From CAYPNP01 sp964412195 (GTDB taxonomy: Bacteria; Acidobacteriota; JAAYUB01), in assembly GCA_964412195.1 (NCBI GenBank), contig CAYPNP010000001.1, positions 186,001 to 250,000 of the forward strand: 64,000 nucleotides of DNA, in the 5' to 3' direction. Positions 53,507-62,687 of this stretch are shown here, one piece after another. Under the pieces are notes generated by a model. That model made no database searches. It was given only the letters and a program-made list of their open reading frames with translations, and had not been told where the DNA came from. Numbering within the stretch: position 1 is the stretch's first letter; each line of letters begins with the position of its first letter. The translations under genes and the position numbers were made by a program.

Positions 53507-54640
53507 ATGAACGACTGGATCGAAGTATTCAAGACGGGGATGCACACGGATTCGAAAGGGAACACGCGGGAGTGGACGGAGGCGGATCTCGATCGGATGA
53601 TCGAGACGTACGATCCGAAGGACCATGAAGCTCCGGCGGTGATCGGGCACCCCAAAGAGGACAAACCGGCGTACGGCTGGGTTGAGGCTCTCAAGCGCGA
53701 CGGGAAGCTGCTGCTGGCGAAGTTCCGGCAGTGCGCGGATGGTTTCGTCGAGGCGGTGAAGACGGGGCGCTATAAGAAGCGCTCGATCGCGGTGTACGCG
53801 GACGGAACGCTCCGGCACGTCGGTTTCCTGGGAGCGGTTCCCCCGGCGGTCAAGGGGCTGGCGGACATCAAGTTTCGGACGGGGGAAGAGTTCCAGGAGT
53901 TCGAGTTCGATGAGGCGTCCTTCCGCCCGATCCGGTGGGCGCTGGAAAACGTCGCCGAGCTGTTCCGGAGCGTCCGAGATCTGCTGATCGAGAAGTACGG
54001 GACGGACGCGGCGGAGAAAGCGCTCCCGACGTGGAAGATCGAGAGCGTCGAGGTGGAACCCCCGAGCGAGGGAGAAGGAACGAAGCTGGCCCCGGCGGTC
54101 GGCTTCAGCGAAAAGAAGGAGGAGGAGGAGAAGATGGAGAAAGAACTGAAGGAGAAGCTGACGGCGGCTGAGGAAGCGCTGAAGGCGAGCGAGAAGAAGC
54201 TCCAGGAGTTCGCGGAGGGTGGGAAGCGCTCCGACGACGAAATCCTGAAGCTGAAGCGCGAGCTGGCGCTCCGGGACGTGAACGCGCGACTCGACAAGCT
54301 CCAGGCGGAGAAGAAGATCACTCCGGCGATGCGGGAGCTGGGGCTGGCGGAGTTCATGGCTGGCCTGGGCGGGGAGACGGTGATCGAGTTCGGCGAGGGG
54401 AAGAAGTCCTCGTCCGCTGAGATCGCCTGGAAGGTCCTCGAAGCCTTCCCGCCTGTCGTCGAGTTCGGGGAGAAGGCGAAGAAGCCGGCGGAGGCTCCGT
54501 CCGGCGGGTCGACGTTCAGCTCCGGTCCGAACTCGGAGGTCGACGCGGGGCGGCTGGAGATCCACGAGAAGGCGGTCGTCTTGGCCGCCCAGGAGAAGAT
54601 CCCGTACGCGGAAGCGGTGTCCCGCGTGATGAAGAAGTAA
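53507..54640 (+). CDS. Mu gpI-like prohead protease/scaffold
   Basis: 377 aa. The N-terminal ~125 residues match Mu I-type proteases (VFKTGMHTDSKGNTREWTEA, YGWVEALKRDGKLLLAKFR, KKRSIAVYADGTLRHVGFLG). A coiled-coil middle (EKEEKMEKELKEKLTAAEEA) and low-complexity C-terminal part act as scaffold, probably removed during maturation. Immediately precedes the capsid gene. Confidence 0.88.
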   Translation: MNDWIEVFKTGMHTDSKGNTREWTEADLDRMIETYDPKDHEAPAVIGHPKEDKPAYGWVEALKRDGKLLLAKFRQCADGFVEAVKTGRYKKRSIAVYADGTLRHVGFLGAVPPAVKGLADIKFRTGEEFQEFEFDEASFRPIRWALENVAELFRSVRDLLIEKYGTDAAEKALPTWKIESVEVEPPSEGEGTKLAPAVGFSEKKEEEEKMEKELKEKLTAAEEALKASEKKLQEFAEGGKRSDDEILKLKRELALRDVNARLDKLQAEKKITPAMRELGLAEFMAGLGGETVIEFGEGKKSSSAEIAWKVLEAFPPVVEFGEKAKKPAEAPSGGSTFSSGPNSEVDAGRLEIHEKAVVLAAQEKIPYAEAVSRVMKK

Positions 54641-54666
54641 ACACCTGAAGGAGAAGGGGGAAGAAC

Positions 54667-55596
54667 ATGGGCAGAACTGGAAATCTGAGAATCGTCGATC
54701 CGGTCCTGACGACTCTCGCGCGGGGCTACTCGAACGCGGAGTTCGTTGCGGAAAACCTGTTCCCGATCGTGAACGTCGAGAAAGAGGCGGGGAAGGTGCC
54801 TCAGTTCGGGAAGGATATGTTCAAGGTCCACAAGACGGAGCGGGCGCTCCACGGGGCCTCGAACGTGATCCTGCCGAAGGACATCAGCACCGTCGACTTC
54901 TCGCTCACGGAACACGATGCGGCGTACCCGGTCGACTACCGGGAGGAGGGGGAGGCGTCGTTCGCGTACGAGCAGTTCGCGACGCGGTTCGTCTCGAACG
55001 TGATCCAGCTCCGTCGGGAGAAGATCGCGGCGGATCTGGCGCAGAACACCGCGACGTATCCCACGGCGAACAAGCTGGCGCTGACGACGACCGGCTGCTG
55101 GAGCGACTTCACGAACTCTGATCCGATCGCGAACATCCGGGCGGCGAAGGAAGCGGTCCGGAACGCGATCGGCCAGTACCCGAACGTCCTGATGCTGGGG
55201 GCGATCTCGTTCCAGCTCCTACAGGATCACCCGAAGATCCTCGCGCGGATCCAGTACGCGATGAAGGGGATCGTGACGAAGGAGCTGCTCGCGGAGATCT
55301 TCGGCGTCCCGAACATCTTCATCGGACTCGGCTATTACGTCGGGGATGATGACGTGAACGTCGATCTCTGGGGCGACGTGGCGATCCTGGGATACGTCCC
55401 GGAGAAGCCGAAGGATGGCGAGCGGACCCCGTACGAGCCGTCGTTCGGGTACACGTTCCGGAAACGGGACTGGCCCCAGGTCGACAAGTACCCGGGCGAA
55501 GGGGGGAAGGTTCAGTTCGTCCGCTCGACGGACAACTTCCAGGTGAAGGTCGTCGGGTCGAACGCCGCGTTCCTCATCTCGAACACCAAGGCGTAA
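54667..55596 (+). CDS. Major capsid protein
   Basis: 309 aa with AAGGAG and GGGGGA upstream. Assigned by position after the protease/scaffold and by an HK97-fold-like layout: N-arm, VEKEAGKVPQFGKDMF, long helix FVSNVIQLRREKIAADLAQ, and FGVPNIFIGLGYYVGDDD. Not obviously the Mu gpT sequence type, so the family within HK97-fold capsids is not fixed. Confidence 0.85.
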   Translation: MGRTGNLRIVDPVLTTLARGYSNAEFVAENLFPIVNVEKEAGKVPQFGKDMFKVHKTERALHGASNVILPKDISTVDFSLTEHDAAYPVDYREEGEASFAYEQFATRFVSNVIQLRREKIAADLAQNTATYPTANKLALTTTGCWSDFTNSDPIANIRAAKEAVRNAIGQYPNVLMLGAISFQLLQDHPKILARIQYAMKGIVTKELLAEIFGVPNIFIGLGYYVGDDDVNVDLWGDVAILGYVPEKPKDGERTPYEPSFGYTFRKRDWPQVDKYPGEGGKVQFVRSTDNFQVKVVGSNAAFLISNTKA

Positions 55597-55612
55597 GCCT
55601 GAAGGAGGGGCG

Positions 55613-55864
55613 GTGAAGAGATATCTGGTCAAGGATTGCCCGATCGCGGACGCAACGAAGACGTACGGGATCGGGTCGATCGTCACGTTCGAGGACGGGG
55701 CGGTCCTGGACGGGGTTCGGAAGTACCTCGAACCGCTGTCCGACGAGGAGCTGGGGATCGGCGGACGGGGCGAGGAAAAGGATCCTCCGGAGCAGGAGGA
55801 TACGAAGGGGGCGTCCGCTCAGGCTCGGGAGAGCGGGCGCTTTGCCGCGGGGAAGCGGAAATAA
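55613..55864 (+). CDS. Small head-associated protein
   Basis: 83 aa from a GTG with GGAGGGG upstream. N-terminal beta segment (GIGSIVTFEDGAVLDGV), then a charged disordered tail. Likely a head-tail connector or decoration partner by place; unrecognised family. Confidence 0.6.
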   Translation: MKRYLVKDCPIADATKTYGIGSIVTFEDGAVLDGVRKYLEPLSDEELGIGGRGEEKDPPEQEDTKGASAQARESGRFAAGKRK

Positions 55865-55885
55865 AGCGCTGGAGAAGGAGGGAGC

Positions 55886-56224
55886 ATGGCGCAGGAAACC
55901 TACAAATCGGCCCTGAATGACTCGATCACCGCGGCGGCGGCTCTGACGGCGAAGCGGTTCATCGGGTTTGACGGGAATCACTGTGGCGCGAACGCGAAGG
56001 CGCGCGGCGTGTCGATGTTCGGCACGGACTCCGGGGAGGAGTGCGCCCTGATCGCGCTGGGGTACGCGATCGTCACGGCGGGCGGGGCGATCGCTGCGGC
56101 TGGAACTAAGGTCGCGAGCGATGCGAACGGGAAGGCGGTCACGCACTCGACGGGCGAGGCGAACGGCTTCTCGTGCGGACCGGCGAGCGGCGACGGAGTG
56201 GACGTCCTGGTGAAGTTGATCTGA
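55886..56224 (+). CDS. DUF2190-like capsid decoration protein
   Basis: 112 aa, small beta-rich protein with ITAAAALTAKRFIGFDG and VTAGGAIAAAGTKVASDANG, the pattern of DUF2190 head-decoration proteins. GGAGGG precedes the ATG. Follows the capsid gene as in many Mu-like head modules. Confidence 0.75.
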   Translation: MAQETYKSALNDSITAAAALTAKRFIGFDGNHCGANAKARGVSMFGTDSGEECALIALGYAIVTAGGAIAAAGTKVASDANGKAVTHSTGEANGFSCGPASGDGVDVLVKLI

Positions 56225-56254
56225 TCGGGAGGGGGGAGCGGGAGGTCGGGATCC

Positions 56255-56893
56255 GTGCCGGAAGTCGTGACGAAAGTAGAGGGGATGAAAGAGGTGCTGA
56301 GCGCGCTGCAAGGGGTGGCACGGATCCCGAACTCCGATATTCATCGGGTAATGGCAGAAACGGTTCTTTCCCAGACGCAGCTCCGCTTCCAGGCGGAGAG
56401 GGCGCCGGACGGCTCCCGGTGGGCGAAGTCCCGGCGGGCTGCGGATGAGGGGGGAAAGACGCTCCAGGATAAGCGGAGGCTGTTTCAGTCGATCGTCTCG
56501 AAATACTCGGAGATGTTCGGGAAGGTCGGCTCGAATGTCGTGTACGCGGCGATCCATCAATTCGGTGGGGAGATCGTCCCGGTCGAGGCGGGCGCGCTGG
56601 CGATCCCGATGACGGACGAGGCGCGGCGGTACGGGTACGCGCGGAGGTTCCCCCGGCCGCTTCACCTGGTCTGGAAGAAGGGGGAGAAATCCGGTTGGCT
56701 GATCGAACTGAATCCCGACTCCCCGGACGCGGTCGACTTGTGGGGAGACGGGACGATGGGAGTCCGGCAGTATCTGCTCCTCCGGAAGGTCACGATCCCC
56801 GCGCGTGAATGGCTGGGCGTGAACGGCGAGGATGAATCGATGATCCTGGGGGCGGTCCTGAGGCTGATCCGGAATCGGGCGGCGGGAGGCTGA
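56255..56893 (+). CDS. Mu gpG-like virion morphogenesis protein
   Basis: 212 aa from GTG 56255. Matches the phage virion morphogenesis family: QFQAERAPDGSRWAKS-like segment (LRFQAERAPDGSRWAK), LFQSIVSKYSEMFGKVGSNV and AAIHQFGGEIVP. Acts in head-tail joining or tail completion. Longer than minimal family members, with a C-terminal extension. Confidence 0.85.
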   Translation: MPEVVTKVEGMKEVLSALQGVARIPNSDIHRVMAETVLSQTQLRFQAERAPDGSRWAKSRRAADEGGKTLQDKRRLFQSIVSKYSEMFGKVGSNVVYAAIHQFGGEIVPVEAGALAIPMTDEARRYGYARRFPRPLHLVWKKGEKSGWLIELNPDSPDAVDLWGDGTMGVRQYLLLRKVTIPAREWLGVNGEDESMILGAVLRLIRNRAAGG

Positions 56894-56894
56894 G

Positions 56895-57332
56895 ATGGCG
56901 TATGCGGGGCTGGTGGATATCCAGAAGCATATCGCGACGGCGGATCTGATCGATCTGACGGACGACGCTGGAACGGGGTCCGTCGATGAGACGGTCGTCC
57001 TGGAGGCGATCGCGACGGCGGACGAGCTGATCGACGGGTATCTCCGGGGGCGGTACGCGGTCCCGCTCGCGACGGTTCCGGGGTTGATCCGGACGCTGTC
57101 CGTCGACTTGGCGGTGTATGTCCTGTACGACCGGAAGAAGTTTCTGGAGATCCCGGAGCAGCTCAAAGAGACGCGGAAGAACGCGGTCGAGCTGCTGGGA
57201 AGAATCGCGAAGGGAGAGGTCGTCCTGGGGATTACGGTACCTTCTGCGGAAGCACCGTCGGGAGACGTCCTGACGAACAAGACGGCGGCGGACCGGGTTT
57301 TCACGGCGGATCTGCTGGGGATAATGCTGTGA
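56895..57332 (+). CDS. DUF1320 (Mu gp36-like) head-tail connector
   Basis: 145 aa. AIATADELIDGYLRGRYAVP and VDLAVYVLYDRKK are typical of DUF1320. GGGAGG upstream. Overlaps the next gene by 4 nt. Confidence 0.88.
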   Translation: MAYAGLVDIQKHIATADLIDLTDDAGTGSVDETVVLEAIATADELIDGYLRGRYAVPLATVPGLIRTLSVDLAVYVLYDRKKFLEIPEQLKETRKNAVELLGRIAKGEVVLGITVPSAEAPSGDVLTNKTAADRVFTADLLGIML

Positions 57333-57820
57333 GCAACGTGTATCAGGACGTCGAGGACGCGGTCGTCGCGAAGCTCCAGGCGGACGCGTGGATCGCGGCG
57401 AACGTGAAGACGGTGACGACGGAGCTCCCGGAGACGATGTTCGGCGCGGTCGACTTCACGGAACTGTTCCCGGAGTCGTCCCTCCCGGCGCTGGTAGTGC
57501 TGGCGGGAATCGAGAACTCGACATCGAGGCAGGAGACGATCGGGGAGCGGCGGTACGAGATCCCGTTCTCGGCCCTGGGAACGTTGATGCGGCGGACGAA
57601 GCGGGAGGCGCGGAACGCGGCTCAGGAGATGGCGGGACAGACGGAGCGGGTGCTGAACGCGTGTCGGAAGTCCGCGACGGCGCTCGCGATCGAGGGGCGC
57701 GGGAACTTCGTCTCCAGGGTTTCGTCCACGGCGGATGTCCGGAAGGGGCTGAAGGGGGCGCGGCGGTACTACGGCCTGGTCACGGTGAACGCTGCGGTGA
57801 CTGTGATTCGGGAAGAGTGA
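57329..57820 (+). CDS. Mu gp37-like (DUF1834-type) tail protein
   Basis: 163 aa from GTG 57329. N-terminal VYQDVEDAVVAKLQADAWI, a core of strands, and QEMAGQTERVLNAC. Position after DUF1320 and overall pattern fit Mu gp37/DUF1834 tail-terminator proteins. Confidence 0.75.
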   Translation: MSNVYQDVEDAVVAKLQADAWIAANVKTVTTELPETMFGAVDFTELFPESSLPALVVLAGIENSTSRQETIGERRYEIPFSALGTLMRRTKREARNAAQEMAGQTERVLNACRKSATALAIEGRGNFVSRVSSTADVRKGLKGARRYYGLVTVNAAVTVIREE

Positions 57821-57831
57821 AGGGGGGGAGC

Positions 57832-58026
57832 ATGGTCAAGTGTCTGTCGAGTTGCCAGCTCTTCGGGCGGTTCGCCGGCGAGTACCTCGCGGGGTGGGAG
57901 TATCCGGAGGATGAGCTGGCGAAGGAGTATCCGCACCACTTCCGGCGGGTCCGGGCGGAGACGGTGGAAGAGCCTGAAGAGACGGAGTCGGGGAAGAAAA
58001 AGCAGAGCGGAGGTAAAAAGCGATGA
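57832..58026 (+). CDS. Small phage protein (64 aa)
   Basis: 64 aa with GGGGGGAG before the ATG. Cys at positions 4 and 8 (KCLSSCQLFGRF) and a Lys-rich tail. Overlaps the tail-tube start by 4 nt. Similar short genes sit before tail tube genes in Mu-like phages; function unknown. Confidence 0.65.
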   Translation: MVKCLSSCQLFGRFAGEYLAGWEYPEDELAKEYPHHFRRVRAETVEEPEETESGKKKQSGGKKR

Positions 58027-59036
58027 GCCTGAAATCGGTCAGCGCGGCGTGGAGGGCGTTCACGCTCGCGAAAGAGACGGCGTTCGGTACGCCCGGGACT
58101 CCGAACACGAGTCTCGTCTTCGGGGGGAAACCGTTCGCCATCGTTCCGGGGAAGGTCTGGACGAACGGGGACGAGTTCACGGGGGATGTCGCGCCGACGC
58201 GGGCGCGGGTCCTGACGTGGAAGATGGACGCGAAGCAGAGCGGGCTGGCGTCGCCGCATAACCTCGCGCTGTTCCTGTCTTGGCTGTTGAATTCCTGCGT
58301 CTCCAGCGAAGTGAGCGCGGGTCCGCCGCTCGTCCAGAAGCACAAGATCTCCATGAACAAGGGCTTGATCGAGTGCCCGACGCGGACGCTCTGGGAGTAC
58401 AACGGGGCGCGGTACCTCGAGTATCCGGGCGTCGGCTGCTCCCAGGTGTCGCTCTCGTGCGATCGGGAAGACTTCCTGAAGATCGAGGCGACGATGATCG
58501 GGATGGGGAAGTCGACGGTGGTGACGCCGGACCCGACACGGCCGGCCCAGGTGCTGGAGGATTATCTCTCGTACGGGGACGCGGACATCAAGCGGGGAGG
58601 GACCTACAACGGAACGGCTGTCTCCGGGGGGACGTCGATCGCGCCGCGGGTGAAGAACTTCAAGATCGATCTGGGGAACGGCCTGAAGTCGGCCTACCTG
58701 TTCAACGACAACACGGGATTCTCCGGGCGGGCGATCCGGGCGCGGATGCTGGACGCGAAGGTCTCGATGACGCTGGAGTACGAGGACGAGACGGAGATGG
58801 ACGCGCTGAAGGCGGGGACTCCGTTCGTCCTGGAGATCCCGGTCGTCGGGGCGCTGATCGACGCGACGCACCACTTCGAGGGGCGGTTCATCTTCCCGCG
58901 CGTGTCCTACGCGAAGGTCGAGCAGGACGTCGACGACGGCGTCCTGATCGCGAATGTCGACTTCAACGTGATGGCGGATCCGACGTACGGGGCGCTCGAC
59001 GTGTGGATCCAGAACTCGCAGCCGAGCTACCTGTAA
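58023..59036 (+). CDS. Major tail tube protein (siphovirus-type)
   Basis: 337 aa, beta-rich, with KETAFGTPGTPNTSL near the N-terminus, typical of long-tail tube subunits, and a DVDFNVMADPTYG C-terminal segment. No sheath protein is encoded before or after, supporting a non-contractile tail. Followed by a 257-bp repeat-bearing gap. Confidence 0.75.
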   Translation: MSLKSVSAAWRAFTLAKETAFGTPGTPNTSLVFGGKPFAIVPGKVWTNGDEFTGDVAPTRARVLTWKMDAKQSGLASPHNLALFLSWLLNSCVSSEVSAGPPLVQKHKISMNKGLIECPTRTLWEYNGARYLEYPGVGCSQVSLSCDREDFLKIEATMIGMGKSTVVTPDPTRPAQVLEDYLSYGDADIKRGGTYNGTAVSGGTSIAPRVKNFKIDLGNGLKSAYLFNDNTGFSGRAIRARMLDAKVSMTLEYEDETEMDALKAGTPFVLEIPVVGALIDATHHFEGRFIFPRVSYAKVEQDVDDGVLIANVDFNVMADPTYGALDVWIQNSQPSYL

Positions 59037-59151
59037 GGCTCGGGAGGGGGAGGAGTCGTGACGGGAGCGACGGATCACGGGGCGCGCTGGCAATCCGCCA
59101 TATTAAGCGAAACGCGGTCTTCCGGATCCGTCGCTTCCCGTCGCTTATTCC

Positions 59152-59262
59152 GTGACGGTGAAGCGTGGTGACGGGTTGTGACGGGTTTTTCGGTATTCAA
59201 CGATGAATTGAGATTTCGGGCGAGATATCCGAAAAACCCTGCACACCCTACACACCCAACAC
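59152..59262. repeat. Second iteron-like repeat cluster, reverse orientation, with an 11-bp inverted repeat
   Basis: GTGACGG at 59152-59158, GTGACGGGTT at 59168-59177 and 59178-59187, an AT-rich core, ACCCTGCAC at 59236-59244, ACCCTACAC at 59245-59253 and ACCCAACAC at 59254-59262. GGGTTTTTCGG (59183-59193) and CCGAAAAACCC (59229-59239) form a perfect inverted repeat around the core. The arrangement is the reverse complement of the cluster at 44697-45009. The 59037-59293 gap contains no gene. Confidence 0.7.
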
Positions 59263-59293
59263 CAGAAGGTGAAATTCATAGGAGGGAGAGGCG

Positions 59294-59689
59294 ATGAAAC
59301 TGTCGAATCTGATCCGGTTCAAGCATTGGGAAGGAGGCGAGTCGGTGACGGTGGTTCTCCGGCACCCGACGCCGGAGGAGCTGAACAAGTTCCTGAAGGA
59401 TCGCTTCCAGACGGTCCGGAACGTCGTCCGGAACAACCAGCCGGAGGCGCGTCGCGCGCTGATCGACAAGATCCTGGTCAACGTGGAGGGGTTCACGGCG
59501 GACAACGCGAAGGGGGAAGAGGTCCAGGTGAACAAGGATCTCGTCCTGTCCGATGAGGACCGGATCCACTGGAGCGCGGTCCTGGGATTTCCGGTCCAGA
59601 CGTGGAAGGACCTGATTCCGGCGACGTGGAAGAATTCCTGGGCGCTCCGGTTCGAGGAGTCGCGGGAGGACGCGGAAGCGGTCCCTTGA
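59294..59689 (+). CDS. Tail assembly chaperone-like protein (first frame)
   Basis: 131 aa, placed between tail tube and tape measure, where siphophages encode gpG-type chaperones. Begins LIRFKHWEGGESVTVVLRHP. Ends in CCCTTGA, with the following frame shifted by -1. GGAGGG before the ATG. Confidence 0.75.
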   Translation: MKLSNLIRFKHWEGGESVTVVLRHPTPEELNKFLKDRFQTVRNVVRNNQPEARRALIDKILVNVEGFTADNAKGEEVQVNKDLVLSDEDRIHWSAVLGFPVQTWKDLIPATWKNSWALRFEESREDAEAVP

Positions 59690-60018
59690 GTCGGCTCGTC
59701 CGCGAGTACTTCGACGAGAACATCCCGGCTCTGGAAAAGGAGTGCGCGAAGTGCAAGGTCGAGGAGGAGATCGCGGATCCGGACGGGCGGTGCGCGCGAT
59801 GCGGGAAGCGGGAGAAGATCGAGCGGTTCGGGGAGGATTTCCGCGCGTGGCTGGCGTTCCTGATCGATCTCTACAATCGGATGCGGGCGGGCTGGAGGGT
59901 TCGGAATAACGAGCTGACGCTGGAGGAGTGGCGGGCGCTGGCGAGGATCCAGGAACACTTCTCGATGAAGCGGGAGGCGGAGATCCTGGCGATGGCGAAG
60001 GGGGAGGGGAGTGCTTAA
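59686..60018 (+). CDS. Tail assembly protein, second frame (possible frameshift product)
   Basis: 110 aa if started at TTG 59686 (TTGA overlap). Contains CAKCKVEEEIADPDGRCARC, a C-x2-C pair set. It is in the -1 frame relative to the previous gene, the arrangement of gpG/gpGT fusions; no canonical X-XXY-YYZ slip site is visible at the overlap, so reinitiation is also possible. Confidence 0.7.
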   Translation: MSRLVREYFDENIPALEKECAKCKVEEEIADPDGRCARCGKREKIERFGEDFRAWLAFLIDLYNRMRAGWRVRNNELTLEEWRALARIQEHFSMKREAEILAMAKGEGSA

Positions 60019-62683
60019 TCTCAACGATGCGGCGTCTCGCGGGCTGTTCCTGACGATGACGTCCCGGTATCAGGATGAGGTCTCCCCCGGCGTCCGGCGG
60101 ACGATGGAGAACGTTCAGCGGGCGGTCGTCCAGTTCGGCTCGGTGATCGCGGGGATGACGATCGCGAACCAGGTCAAGAAGTGGATGTCTTCTTTTGTCG
60201 AATCCGGCGCGGAGCTGGAGCGGATGAGCCGGCGGACGGGACAGACGGTGGAAGATCTGTCCGCTCTGAAGTACGCGGCGTATCAGAACGACCTCGAGTT
60301 CGAGACGATGGTGAAGTCGCTGGGGTTCCTGTCGCGATCGATGAACGCGGCGCAGCGGGATTCCTCTGCTCAGGCGAAGATTTTCAAGGAACTTGGAGTC
60401 GAGACGCGGGACCTCTCCGGCAGGCTCCGGGAGCCGATGGAGGTCTTCCTCTCGATCGGCGAGCGGCTGTCGACGGTGAGCGATAACGCAAAGGCGGCGG
60501 CGTATTCGATGATCCTGTTCGGGCGGAACGGGCAGGAGCTGCTCCCGGTCCTGCGGAACATCGGGGAGTTGGAGCGATCGATGGCGGAGGCGCGCTCCCT
60601 GGGGCTGGTGACGACGGCGGAGGAAGCGGCGGAGGCGGCGAAAGCGGAAGAGGCGCTGAAGTCGTACGAAACGGCGATGCAGTCCCTCAAGCGGACGATC
60701 GGCGGAATCGCGGTATCGATGGCGACGCCGTTCGTCGAGATGTTCCGGGATCTGGTGGTCTCCCTCAAGGCGTTCGTGAAGGAGACGCCGAACGTGACGG
60801 CGGGGCTGGGCGCAATCATCGGAGCTGGCGCGGGGATGGCGGGGCTGGCGGCCACGTTCTCGCTGGCGGCGAACGCGGTCGTACAGTTCCGGAGCGTCCT
60901 CGCGCTCCTGAGCGTGTCGATGGGGTCGTTCCTGACGGTTGCGGGCCCAGTGACGGTGGCTCTGGCGGCGGTCGCGTACTTCTATCACCAGATTCAGAAG
61001 GAGAAGGCGGCAGCGGAGGCGGAGCTGGCGCGGAACCCGTGGCGGGAGCAGGCGGAGGGGGCAGCGGAGGCGTACCAGGCGACGAAGGCACTGTGGGGGC
61101 AGTACGAGGAGCTGGCGAAAAAGGTCCGGCGGACGCGCGAGGAGGAGGAACGGCTGCTGGAAGTGCGGCGTCAGATGAACGCGAATCCGGCGTTCGAGTG
61201 GGATGTCTCCGGCGGGAAAGTCAATTACGGGAAATTCAGGGAAGTCGTCGATCGGAATCGGGATGAGGTGAAGGAGCAGCTCGCTCAGCTCGAATGGGCG
61301 ATCACGGAAAATCAGCGGAGACTCTCGACGGCGACCGGCGCGGCGCGGGCGGCGTTCGCGAAGAACGTCCGCGAGCTCCAGGCAGCGGCGGAACCGCTCC
61401 GGGAAGCGCTGGGGCTGGTCAAGGGGGAGGACGAAGGAGCGGAGGCCCGGGCGAAGAAGGCGGCGACGGAGCGGGAGGCGCTGGCGAAGATGGTTCTCCA
61501 GGTCGAGCGCGAGCGGATGGGCGAGAGCGAAGCGCTTTACTCGGAATTCCTGGAGCGGGTCCGGGAGGTCGACAAGCTGGAGACGGTGAGCGCGCGGGAC
61601 AAGGCGGAGGCGAAGTGGAAGATCCTCCTCGCGTACTACGAAAAGGCGACGAAGCTGACGGAGGGCTGGTACGAGGAAGTCCGGAAGTCGGAAGAAGCGA
61701 TGGCGGATTCCGTCCGGGAGATGACGGAGAAGAATATCCAGGAGGCTCAGCGGGGAGCGGATGCATTCGGCGAGGCGATGCTGGAGAAGGTCCGGAAGCT
61801 GAACGACGCGCGAGACGCTCAGGTCCGGGCGTCGATGGAGGCGGCTCAGCTCCAGGGGGAGAGGGAGATCCTGCAGGTCGAGCTCGACGCGACGATGAGC
61901 GAGGATGGGAAGTCCGCGATGATCGCGTACATCGAGTACATGACGGAGATCAAGCAACTCCAGATTGAGATCGGGGAAGCGTCTGCCACGGCGGAACGGG
62001 AGAACATCTACGACCGGATGGCGAACGCGGCGCTCCGGTATCAGCGCTCCCTCCAGGGGCTCCGGAAGGAGCAGGGCGTCTTGAAGACGACGACGAACGT
62101 CCTCACCCAGGCGTTCCAGGCGAGCTTCCAGGCGGCGGTCCTGGGGCAGGACTCGTTCGGGAACGCGATGCGGAAGATGGTGGCGGACTACATCGCGTCT
62201 CAGGCGTCGCTCGCGATGGTGGGGGCGATCGTCGAGATGGCTCACGGCTTCGCGGCGCTGGCTTCCCATCGGTATGCGGACGCGGCGTTCCACTTCAAGG
62301 CGGCGGCGTTCTATGCGGCGGTCGGGGCGGTCGCTGGGATGGCGGCGCGGGCGATCGCTGGCGGGGGAGCCGGCGGGGGGAGTGGCGCCGGCGGTGAGAA
62401 AGGCGAAGAGACTGGACCGCGGGAATATTCGACGGAAGATCTGCGGCGGATCCGGAGCCAGTCTGGAGGCGAGAGCGGTTCGGCTGGCGGCGGAGAGTAC
62501 ACGCTCGGGAAGAGCTCTCCGGTGGTGAACGTCACGTTCAAGGTTCAGGCGATCGACGCGGCGGGAGTATCGAAGCTATTCCAGCGGCAGGGTGGAGCGC
62601 TGGCGCGGTCCGTCGCGGATGCGCTGGTCCGGAACGGATCGACGGCGAAACGGCTGGGCGGGCTGGCGACGCGGGAGTTGTAA
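60011..62683 (+). CDS. Tail tape measure protein
   Basis: 890 aa from GTG 60011. Begins with a tape-measure-like segment (SFVESGAELERMSRRTGQTV, DLSALKYAAYQNDLEFE), has hydrophobic helices at ~255-330 (GAIIGAGAGMAGLAATFSLA), long coiled coil at ~340-640, and a C-terminal Gly-rich region. It sets tail length: about 890 residues would give a tail of roughly 130 nm by the ~0.15 nm per residue rule. Confidence 0.92.
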   Translation: MLNLNDAASRGLFLTMTSRYQDEVSPGVRRTMENVQRAVVQFGSVIAGMTIANQVKKWMSSFVESGAELERMSRRTGQTVEDLSALKYAAYQNDLEFETMVKSLGFLSRSMNAAQRDSSAQAKIFKELGVETRDLSGRLREPMEVFLSIGERLSTVSDNAKAAAYSMILFGRNGQELLPVLRNIGELERSMAEARSLGLVTTAEEAAEAAKAEEALKSYETAMQSLKRTIGGIAVSMATPFVEMFRDLVVSLKAFVKETPNVTAGLGAIIGAGAGMAGLAATFSLAANAVVQFRSVLALLSVSMGSFLTVAGPVTVALAAVAYFYHQIQKEKAAAEAELARNPWREQAEGAAEAYQATKALWGQYEELAKKVRRTREEEERLLEVRRQMNANPAFEWDVSGGKVNYGKFREVVDRNRDEVKEQLAQLEWAITENQRRLSTATGAARAAFAKNVRELQAAAEPLREALGLVKGEDEGAEARAKKAATEREALAKMVLQVERERMGESEALYSEFLERVREVDKLETVSARDKAEAKWKILLAYYEKATKLTEGWYEEVRKSEEAMADSVREMTEKNIQEAQRGADAFGEAMLEKVRKLNDARDAQVRASMEAAQLQGEREILQVELDATMSEDGKSAMIAYIEYMTEIKQLQIEIGEASATAERENIYDRMANAALRYQRSLQGLRKEQGVLKTTTNVLTQAFQASFQAAVLGQDSFGNAMRKMVADYIASQASLAMVGAIVEMAHGFAALASHRYADAAFHFKAAAFYAAVGAVAGMAARAIAGGGAGGGSGAGGEKGEETGPREYSTEDLRRIRSQSGGESGSAGGGEYTLGKSSPVVNVTFKVQAIDAAGVSKLFQRQGGALARSVADALVRNGSTAKRLGGLATREL

Positions 62684-62687
62684 CGCG

